Assembly: GCF_050948215.1 (NCBI RefSeq)
Contig: NW_027489012.1
Location: forward strand, 62,001-126,000
Direction of reading: 5' to 3'
Source: Halictus rubicundus
Taxonomy: Eukaryota > Arthropoda > Insecta > Hymenoptera > Halictidae
Length of the DNA: 64,000 nt
The position numbers and the translations under genes were made by a program. The notes below the pieces were generated by a model, which was not told where the DNA came from, ran no database searches, and saw only the letters and a list, made by a program, of their open reading frames with translations. Shown piece by piece: positions 52,900-63,380 of the stretch (position 1 is the stretch's first letter; each line of letters opens with the position of its first letter).

Positions 52900-54680
52900 A
52901 GAGGATAGGATAGGATAGAGGATAGGATAGGATAGAGGATAGGATATGATAGAGGATAGGATAGGATAGAAGATAGGATAGGATAGATGATAGGATAGGA
53001 TAGAGGATAGGATAAGATAGAGGATAAGATAGGGTAGAGGATAGGATAGGATAGAGGATAGGATATGATAGAGGATAGGATAGGATAGGATAGAGGATAG
53101 GATAGGATAGAGGATAGGATAGTATAGAGGATAGGATAAGATAGAGGATATGATAGGATAGACGATAGGATACGATAGAGGATAGGATAGGATCGAGGAT
53201 AGGATAGGACAGAGGATACGATAGGATAGGATAGAGAATAGGATAGGATAGAGGATAGGATAGGATAGAGGATAGGATAGGATAGAGGATAGAATAGGAT
53301 AGAGGATAGGATATGATAGAGGATAGGATAGGATAGAGGATAGGATAGGATAGAGGATAGGGTAGGATAGAGGATAGGATAGTATAGGGGATAGGATATA
53401 ATAGAGGATAGGATAGGATAGAGGATAGGATACGATAGAGGATACGATAGGATAGGATAGAGGGTAGGATAGGATAGAGGATAGGATAGGATAGAGGATA
53501 GGATAGGATAGAGGATAGCATAGGATAGAGGATAGGATAGGATAGGATAGAGGATAGGATAGTATAGAGTATAGGATAGGATACAGGATAGGATAGGATA
53601 GAGGATAGGATGCAATAGAGGATACGAAAGGATAGGATAGAGGGTAGGATAATATAGAGGATAGGATAGGATAGAGGATAGGAGAGGGTAGAGGATAGGA
53701 AATGATAGAGGATAGGATAGGATAGAGGATAGGATAGGATAGATGATAGGATAGTATAGAGGATAGGATAAGATAGAGGATTTGATAGGATAGACGATAG
53801 GATAGGATAGAGGATAGGATACGATAGAGGATACGATAGGATAGGATAGAGGATAGGATACGATAGAGGATACGATAGGATAGGATAGAGGATAGGATAG
53901 GATAGAGGATAGGATAGGATAGAGGATAGGAGAGGATAGAGGATAGGATATGATAGAGGATAGGATAGGATAGAGGATAGGATAGGATAGAGGATAGGAT
54001 AGTATAGAGGATAGGATAAGATAGAGGATATGATAGGATAGACGATAGGATACGATAGAGGATAGGATAGGATCGAGGATAGGATAGGACAGAGGATACG
54101 ATAGGATAGGATAGAGAATAGGATAGGATAGAGGATAGGATAGGATAGAGGATAGGATAGGATAGAGGATAGAATAGGATAGAGGATAGGATATGATAGA
54201 GGATAGGATAGGATAGAGGATAGGGTAGGATAGAGGATAGCGTAGGATAGAGGATAGGATAGTATAGGGGATAGGATATAATAGAGGATTGGATACGATA
54301 GAGGATAGGATACGATAGAGGATACGATAGGATAGGATAGAGGGTAGGATAGGATAGAGGATAGGATAGGGTAGAGGATAGGATAGGATAGAGGATAGCA
54401 TAGGATAGAGGATAGGATAGGATAGGATAGAGGATAGGATAGTATAGAGTATAGGATAGGATACAGGATAGGATAGGATAGAGGATAGGATGCGATAGAG
54501 GATACGAAAGGATAGGATAGAGGGTAGGATAATATAGAGGATAGGATAGGATAGAGGATAGGAGAGGGTAGAGGACAGGATATGATAGAGGATAGGATAG
54601 GATAGAGGATAGGATAGGATAGATGATAGGATAGTATAGAGGATAGGATAAGATAGAGGATTTGATAGGATAGACGATAG
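52900..54680. repeat. 880-bp tandem HOR, two copies
   Basis: GGACAGAGG (53209 and 54089), GAATAGG (53292 and 54172), GTATAGGGG (53382 and 54262), ATGC (53611 and 54491) and GATTTGAT (53781 and 54661) repeat at 880 bp. One monomer is displaced internally (offset 863 near 53360). The left copy reads ATGCAATAG where the right reads ATGCGATAG. A pair of CGATA dimers near 53.82-53.88 kb separates the copies. A further partial relative is at 55.44-55.61 kb. Confidence 0.9.
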
Positions 54681-55977
54681 GATACGATAGAGGATAGGAT
54701 AGGATCGAGGATAGGATAGGACAGAGGATACGATAGGATAGGATAGAGAATAGGATAGGATAGAGGATAGGATAGGATAGAGGATAGGATAGGATAGAGG
54801 ATAGAATAGGATAGAGGATAGGATATGATAGAGGATAGGATAGGATAGAGGAGAGGATAGGATAGAGGATAGGGTAGGATAGAGGATAGGATAGAATAGG
54901 GGATAGGATATAATAGAGGATAGGATAGGATAGAGGATAGGATACGATAGAGGATACGATAGGATAGGATAGAGGGTAGGATAGGATAGAGGATAGGATA
55001 GGATAGAGGATAGGATAGGATAGAGGATAGGATAGGATAGAGGATAGCATAGGATGGAGGATAGGATAGGATAGGATAGAGGATAGGATAGTATAGAGGA
55101 TAGGATAGGATAGAGTATAGGATAGGATAGAGGATAGGATGCGATAGAGGATACGAAAGGATAGGATAGAGGGTAGGATAGGATAGAGGATAGGATAGGA
55201 TAGAGGATAGGAGAGGATAGAGGATAGGATGCGATAGAGGATACGAAAGGATAGGATAGAGTGTAGGATAGGATAGAGGATACGATAGGATAGGATAGAG
55301 GATAGGATAGGATAGAGGATAGGATAGGATAGAGGATAGGAGAGGATAGAGGATAGGATATGATAGAGGATAGGATAGGATAGAGGATAGGATAGGATAG
55401 AGGATAGGATAGTATAGAGGATAGGATAAGATAGAGGATATGATAGGATAGACGATAGGATACGATAGAGGATAGGATAGGATCGAGGATAGGATAGGAC
55501 AGAGGATACGATAGGATAGGATAGAGAATAGGATAGGATAGAGGATAGGATAGGATAGAGGATAGGATAGGATAGAGGATAGGATAGGATAGAGGATAGG
55601 ATAGGATAGAGGATAGCATAGGATGGAGGATAGGATAGGATAGGATAGAGGATATGATAGGATAGACGATAGGATAGGATAGAGGATAGGATATGATAGA
55701 GGATAGGATAGGATAGAGGATAGGATATGATAGAGGATAGGATAGCATAGAGGATAGGATAGGATAGAGGATATGATAGGATAGAGGATAGGATAGTATA
55801 GAGGATAGGATAGGATAGAGGATAGGATAAGATAGAGGATAGGATAGGACAGATGATATTATAGGAATGAGGATAGGATATGATAGAGGATACGATATTA
55901 TAGAGGATAGGATAGGATAGAGGATAGGATAGGATAGAGGATAGGATAGGATAGAGGATAGGATAGGATAGAGGATA

Positions 55978-57185
55978 GGTTAGGATAGAGGATAGGATAG
56001 GATAGAGGATAGGATAGAGGATAGTATAGTATAGAGGATAGGATAGGATAGAGGACAGGATAAGATAGAGGATAGGATCGGATAGAGGATAGGATAGGAT
56101 AGAGGATAAGATCGGATAGAGGATAGGATAGGGTATTGGATAGGATAGAGGATAGGATAGGATAGAGGATAGGATACGATAGAGGATACGATAGGATAGG
56201 ATAGAGGATAGGATAGGATAGAGGATAGGATAGAATAGATGATAGGATAGGATAGAGGATAGGATAAGATAGAGGATACGATAGGATAGATGATATTATA
56301 GGAAAGTGGAAAGGATATGATAGAGGATACGATATTGTAGAGGATAGGATAGGATAGAGGATAGGGTAGGATAGAGGATAGGATAGTATAGGGGATAGGA
56401 TATAATAGAGGATAGGATAGGATAGAGGATAGGTTACGATAGAGAATACGATAGGATAGGATAGAGGGTAGGATAGGATAGAGGATAGGATAGGATAGAG
56501 GATAGGATAGGATAGAGGATAGCATAGGATAGAGGAGAGGATAGGATAGGATAGAGGATAGGATAGTATAGAGGATAGGATAGGATAGAGGATAGGATAG
56601 GATAGAGGATAGGATGCGATAGAGGATACGAAAGGATAGGATAGAGGGTAGGATAATATAGAGGATAGGATAGGATAGAGGATAGAAGAGGATAGAGGAT
56701 AGGATATGATAGAGGATAGGATAGGATAGAGGATAGGATAGGATAGATGATAGGATAGTATAGAGTATAGGATAAGATAGAGGATATGATAGGATAGGAT
56801 AGAGAATAGGATAGGATAGAGGATAGGATAGGATAGAGGATAGGATAGGATAGAGGATAGAATAGGATAGAGGATAGGATATGATAGAGGATAGGATAGG
56901 ATAGAGGATAGGATAGGATAGAGGATAGGGTAGGATAGAGGATAGGATAGAATAGGGGATAGGATATAATAGAGGATAGGATAGTATAGAGGATAGGATA
57001 CGATAGAGGATACGATAGGATCGGATAGAGGGTAGGATGGGATAGAGGATAGGATAGGATAGAGGATAGGATAGGATAGAGGATAGCATAGGATAGAGGA
57101 TAGGATAGGATAGGATAGAGGATAGGATAGTATAGAGGATAGGATAGGGTAGAGGATAGGATAGGTTAGAGGATAGGATGCGATA
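55978..57185. repeat. 10,176-bp-spaced duplication, copy B
   Basis: This block mirrors 45802-47003 site for site (GGTTAGG at 55978, GAGAATAGG at 56802, GAATAGG at 56860, GCATAGG at 57086, ATGCG at 57179). It differs near 56.78 kb, where the GACAGAGG-containing part is absent. Its right portion has been duplicated again in tandem. Confidence 0.9.
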
Positions 57186-57680
57186 GAGGATAGGATAGGA
57201 TCGAGGATAGGATAGGACAGAGGATACGATAGGATAGGATAGAGAATAGGATAGGATAGAGGATAGGATAGGATAGAGGATAGGATAGGATAGAGGATAG
57301 AATAGGATAGAGGATTGGATATGATAGAGGATAGGATAGGATAGAGGATAGGATACGATAGAGGATAGGGTAGGATAGAGGATAGGATAGAATAGGGGAT
57401 AGGATATAATAGAGGATAGGATAGTATAGAGGATAGGATACGATAGAGGATACGATAGGATCGGATAGAGGGTAGGATGGGATAGAGGATAGGATAGGAT
57501 AGAGGATAGGATAGGATAGAGGATAGCATAGGATAGAGGATAGGATAGGATAGGATAGAGGATAGGATAGTATAGAGGATAGGATAGGGTAGAGGATAGG
57601 ATAGGATAGAGGATAGGATGCGATAGAGGATACGAAAGGATAGGATAGAGGGTAGGATACGATAGAGGATAGTATAGGAT
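56795..57680. repeat. 440-bp tandem duplication inside copy B
   Basis: GAGAATAGG (56802 and 57242), GAATAGG (56860 and 57300), GCATAGG (57086 and 57526) and ATGCG (57179 and 57619) all repeat at 440 bp. After the second ATGCG the sequence again matches the other family member (47003-47157) at offset 10,616, which equals 10,176+440. The 440-bp event is therefore nested within, and younger than, the 10,176-bp-spaced duplication. Confidence 0.9.
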
Positions 57681-59930
57681 AGAGGATAGGATAGGATAGA
57701 GGAGAGGATAGGATAGAGGATAGGATAGGATAGAGGATAGGATAGGATAGAGGATAGGATAGGATAGAGGATATTATAGGGTAGAGGATAGGATAGAAGA
57801 GAGGATAGGATAGAGGATAGGATAGGATAGAGGATAGGATAGGATAGAGGATAGGATAGGATAGAGGAGAGGATAGGATAGAGGAGAGGATAGGATAGAG
57901 GATAGGATAGGATAGAGGGTAGGATAGGGTAGAGGATAGTGTAGAATAGAGGATAGGATAGGATAGAGGATAGGATAGGGTAGAGGATAGGATAGGATAG
58001 AGGATAGGATAGGATAGAGGATAGGATAGGATAGAGGATAGGACAGGATAGAGGATAGGATAGGATAGAGGATAGGATAGAGGAGAGGATAGGATAGAGG
58101 ATAGGATAGGATAGAGGATAGGATAGGATAGAGGATAGGATAGGATAGAGGAGAGGATAGGATAGAGGAGAGGATAGGATAGAGGATAGGATAGGATAGA
58201 GGATATTATAGGGTAGAGGATAGGATAGGATAGAGGATACGATATGATTGAGGATAGGAAAGAGGATAGGATATAATACAGTATAGGATAGGATTGAGTA
58301 TAGGATGGGATAGAGGATAGGATAGGGCATTGGATAGGATAGAGGAAAGGATAGGATAGAGGATAGGATAGGATAGAGGATAGGATATAATACAGTATAG
58401 GATAGGATTGAGTATAGGATGGGATAGAGGATAGGATAGGGCATTGGATAGGATAGAGGATAGGATAGAGGATACGATATGATAGAGGATAGGAAAGAGG
58501 ATAGGATATAATACAGTATAGGATAGGATTGAGTATAGGATGGGATAGAGGATAGGATAGGGTATAGGATAGGATAGGATAGAGGATTGGATAGTATAGA
58601 GGATAGGATAAGATAGAGGGTAGGATAGGATAGAGGATAGTGTAGAATAGAGGATAGGATAGGATAGAGGATAGGATAGGGTAGAGGATAGGATAGGATA
58701 GAGGATACGGTATGATAGAGGATAGGAAAGAGGATAGGATATAATACAGTATAGGATAGGATTGAGTATAGGATGGGATAGAGGATAGGATGAGATAGAG
58801 GATAGGATATAATAGAGGATAGGATAGGATAGAGGATAGGATAGGATAGAGGATAGGATAGGATAGAGGATAGGATAGGATAGAGGATAGGATAGAGGAG
58901 AGGATAGGATAGAGGATAGGATAGGATAGAGGATAGGATAGGATAGAGGATAGGATAGGATAGAGGATAGGATAGGATAGAGGAGAGGATAGGATAGAGG
59001 ATAGGATAGGATAGAGGAGAGGATAGGATAGAGGATAGGATAGGATAGAGTATAGGATAGGATAGAGGATAGGATAGAGGAGAGGATAGGATAGAGGATA
59101 GGATGGGATACACGATAGGATAGGATAGAGGATAGGATATGATAGAGGATAGGATAGGATAGAGGATAGGATAGGATAGAGGATAGGATAGGATAGAGGA
59201 TAGGATAGGATAGAGGATAGGATAGGATAGAGGATACGATATGATAGAGGATAGGAGAGAGGATAGGATATAATACAGTATAGGATAGGATTGAGTATAG
59301 GATGGGATAGAGGATAGGATAGGGCATTGGATAGGATAGAGGAAAGGATAGGATAGAGGATAGGATAGGATAGAGGATAGGATATAATACAGTATAGGAT
59401 AGGATTGAGTATAGGATGGGATAGAGGATAGGATAGGGCATTGGATATGATAGAGGATAGGATAGGATAGAGGATAGGATAGGATAGAGGATAGGATAGG
59501 ATAGAGGATAGGATAGGATAGAGGATAGGATATGATAGAGGATAGGATAGGATAGAGGATAGGATAGAGGATTGTATAGGATAGAGGATAGGATAGGATA
59601 GGATAGGATAGAGGATAGGATAGGATAGAGGAGAGGATAGTATAGAGGATAGGATAGGATAGAGGATATTATAGGGTAGAGGATAGGATAGGATAGAGGA
59701 TAGGATAGGATAGAGGATAGGATAGGATAGTGGATAGGATCGGATGGAGGATAGGATAGGATAGAGGATTGTATAGGATAGAGGATAGGATAGGATAGGA
59801 TAGGATAGAGGATAGGATAGGATAGAGGATAGGATAGGATAGAGGATAGGATAGGATAGAGGATAGGATAGGATAGAGGATAGGATAGTATAGAGGATAG
59901 TATAGGATAGAGGATAGGATAGGATAGAGG
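57680..59930. repeat. Second-family segment rich in GGAGAGG monomers
   Basis: Plain 17-mers alternate with GAGGAGAGG variants. GTGTAGAATAG occurs at about 57.94 and 58.64 kb. Marker dimers lie at 58271/58385 and 59268/59382. A GGGATACACG variant at 59104 with its flanks recurs at 62524 (offset 3,420 bp) and 63257. GATCGGATGGAGG lies at 59738. Confidence 0.85.
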
Positions 59931-61150
59931 AGAGGATAGGATAGAGGATAGGATAGGATAGAGGATAGGATAGGATAGAGGATAGGATAGGATAGAGGAT
60001 ATTATAGGGTAGAGGATAGGATAGGATAGAGGATACGATATGATAGAGGATAGGAAAGAGGATAGGATATAATACAGTATAGGATAGGATTGAGTATAGG
60101 ATGGGATAGAGGATAGGATAGGGCATTGGATAGGATAGAGGAAAGGATAGGATAGAGGATAGGATAGGATAGAGGATAGGATATAATACACTATAGGATA
60201 GGATTGAGTATAGGATGGGATAGAGGATAGGATAGGGCATTGGATATGATAGAGGATAGGATAGGATAGAGGATAGGATAGGATAGAGGATAGGATATGA
60301 TAGAGGATAGGATAGGATAGAGGATAGGATAGAGGATTGTATAGGATAGAGGATAAGATAGGATAGGATAGGATAGAGGATAGGATAGGATAGAGGAGAG
60401 GATAGTATAGAGGATAGGATAGGATAGAGGATATTATAGGGTAGAGGATAGGATAGGATAGAGGATAGGATAGGATAGAGGATAGGATAGGATAGTGGAT
60501 AGGATCGGATGGAGGATAGGATAGGATAGAGGATTGTATAGGATAGAGGATAGGATAGGATAGGATAGGATAGAGGATAGGATAGGATAGAGGATAGGAT
60601 AGGATAGAGGATAGGATAGGATAGAGGATATTATAGGGTAGAGGATAGGATAGGATAGAGGATACGATATGATAGAGGATAGGAAAGAGGATAGGATATA
60701 ATACAGTATAGGATAGGATTGAGTATAGGATGGGATAGAGGATAGGATAGGGCATTGGATAGGATAGAGGAAAGGATAGGATAGAGGATAGGATAGGATA
60801 GAGGATAGGATATAATACACTATAGGATAGGATTGAGTATAGGATGGGATAGAGGATAGGATAGGGCATTGGATATGATAGAGGATAGGATAGGATAGAG
60901 GATAGGATAGGATAGAGGATAGGATATGATAGAGGATAGGATAGGATAGAGGATAGGATAGAGGATTGTATAGGATAGAGGATAGGATAGGATAGGATAG
61001 GATAGAGGATAGGATAGGATAGAGGAGAGGATATTATAGAGGATAGGATAGGATAGAGGATATTATAGGGTAGAGGATAGGATAGGATAGAGGATAGGAT
61101 AGGATAGAGGATAGGATAGGATAGTGGATAGGATCGGATGGAGGATAGGA
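59930..61150. repeat. 629-bp tandem HOR (37 monomers), about two copies
   Basis: ATTATAGGG (60001 and 60630; also 60433 and 61062), marker dimers (60067 and 60696) with a private ACACTATAGG in the second marker (about 60190 and 60819), GATTGTATAGG (60333 and 60962) and GATCGG (60503 and 61132) all repeat at 629 bp, exactly 37 x 17. An outlying GATCGG copy at 59738 is 765 bp (45 x 17) before 60503. Confidence 0.92.
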
Positions 61151-61404
61151 TAAGATAGAGGATAGGATAGGATAGAGGATAGGATAGGATAGAGGAGAGG
61201 ACAGGATAGAGGATAGGATAGGATAGAGGATAGGATAGGATAGAGGATAGGATAGGATAGAGGATTGTATAGGATAGAGGATAGGATAGGATAGGATAGG
61301 ATAGAGGATAGGATAGGATAGAGGATAGGATAGGATAGAGGATAGGATAGGATAGAGGATAGGATAGGATAGAGGAGAGGATAGGATAGAGGATAGGATA
61401 GGAT

Positions 61405-62190
61405 AGAGGATACTATAGGGTAGAGGATAGGATAGGATAGAGGATAGGACAGGATAGAGGAGAGGATAGGATAGAGGATAGGATAGGATAGAGGAGAGGA
61501 TAGGATAGAGGATAGGATAGGATAGAGGATAGGATAGGATAGAGGATAGGATAGGATAGAGGATAGGATAGGATAGAGGATAGGATAGGATAGTGGATAT
61601 GATAGGATAGAGGATAGGATAGGATAGAGGATAGGATAGGATAGAGGATAGGATAGGATAGAGGAGAGGATAGGATAGAGGATAGGATAGTATAGAGGAT
61701 AGTATAGGATAGAGGATAGGATAGGATAGAGGAGAGGATAGGATAGAGGATAGGATAGGATAGAGGATAGGATAGGATAGAGGATAGGATAGGATAGAGG
61801 ATACTATAGGGTAGAGGATAGGATAGGATAGAGGATAGGACAGGATAGAGGAGAGGATAGGATAGAGGATAGGATAGGATAGAGGAGAGGATAGGATAGA
61901 GGATAGGATAGGATAGAGGATAGGATAGGATAGAGGATAGGATAGGATAGAGGATAGGATAGGATAGAGGATAGGATAGGATAGTGGATATGATAGGATA
62001 GAGGATAGGATAGGATAGAGGATAGGATAGGATAGAGGATAGGATAGGATAGAGGAGAGGATAGGATAGAGGATAGGATAGTATAGAGGATAGTATAGGA
62101 TAGAGGATAGGATAGGATAGAGGAGAGGATAGGATAGAGGATAGGATAGGATAGAGGATAGGATAGGATAGAGGATAGGATAGGATAGAG
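61405..62190. repeat. 391-bp tandem HOR (23 monomers), two copies
   Basis: ACTATAGGG (61411 and 61802), GGACAGG (61448 and 61839), AGTGGATATG (61593 and 61984) and GTATAGAGGATAGTATAGG (61690 and 62081) repeat at 391 bp, exactly 23 x 17. The AGTGGATATG to GTATAG part (97 bp apart) appears a third time at 62717-62814. Confidence 0.92.
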
Positions 62191-63380
62191 GATACGATGG
62201 GATACAGGATAGGATAGGATAGAGGATAGGATATGATAGAGGATAGGATAGGATAGAGGATAGGATAGGATAGAGGATAGGATAGAGGATACGATATGAT
62301 AGAGGATAGGAAAGAGGATAGGATATAATACAGTATAGGATAGGATTGAGTATAGGATGGGATAGAGGATAGGATAGGGTATAGGATAGGATAGGATAGA
62401 GGAGAGGATAGGATAGAGGATAGGATAGGATAGAGGAGAGGATAGGATAGAGGATAGGATAGGATAGAGTATAGGATAGGATAGAGGATAGGATAGAGGA
62501 GAGGATAGGATAGAGGATAGGATGGGATACACGATAGGATAGGATAGAGGATAGGATATGATAGAGGATAGGATAGGATAGAGGATAGGATAGGATAGAG
62601 GATAGGATAGGATAGAGGAGAGGATAGGATAGAGGATAGGATAGGATAGAGGATAGGATAGGATAGAGGATAGGATAGGATAGAGGATAGGATAGGATAG
62701 AGGATAGGATAGGATAGTGGATATGATAGGATAGAGGATAGGATAGGATAGAGGATAGGATAGGATAGAGGATAGGATAGGATAGAGGAGAGGATAGGAT
62801 AGAGGATAGGATAGTATAGAGGATAGTATAGGATAGAGGATAGGATAGGATAGAGGAGAGGATAGGATAGAGGATAGGATAGGATAGAGGATAGGATAGG
62901 ATAGAGGATAGGATAGGATAGAGGATACGATGGGATACAGGATAGGATAGGATAGAGGATAGGATATGATAGAGGATAGGATAGGATAGAGGATAGGATA
63001 GGATAGAGGATAGGATAGAGGATACGATATGATAGAGGATAGGAAAGAGGATAGGATATAATACAGTATAGGATAGGATTGAGTATAGGATGGGATAGAG
63101 GATAGGATAGGGTATAGGATAGGATAGGATAGAGGAGAGGATAGGATAGAGGATAGGATAGGATAGAGGAGAGGATAGGATAGAGGATAGGATAGGATAG
63201 AGTATAGGATAGGATAGAGGATAGGATAGAGGAGAGGATAGGATAGAGGATAGGATGGGATACACGATAGGATAGGATAGAGGATAGGATATGATAGAGG
63301 ATAGGATAGGATAGAGGATAGGATAGGATAGAGGATAGGATAGGATAGAGGATAGGATAGGATAGAGGATAGGATAGGAT
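61950..63380. repeat. 733-bp tandem HOR, two copies
   Basis: AGTGGATATG (61984 and 62717), ACGATGGGATACAGG (62193 and 62926), ACGATATG (62290 and 63023) and GGGATACACG (62524 and 63257) repeat at 733 bp. The left end overlaps the second 391-bp unit, so the 733-bp event copied one 391-type unit with its neighbour. The copies part at about 63.34-63.38 kb. Confidence 0.9.
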
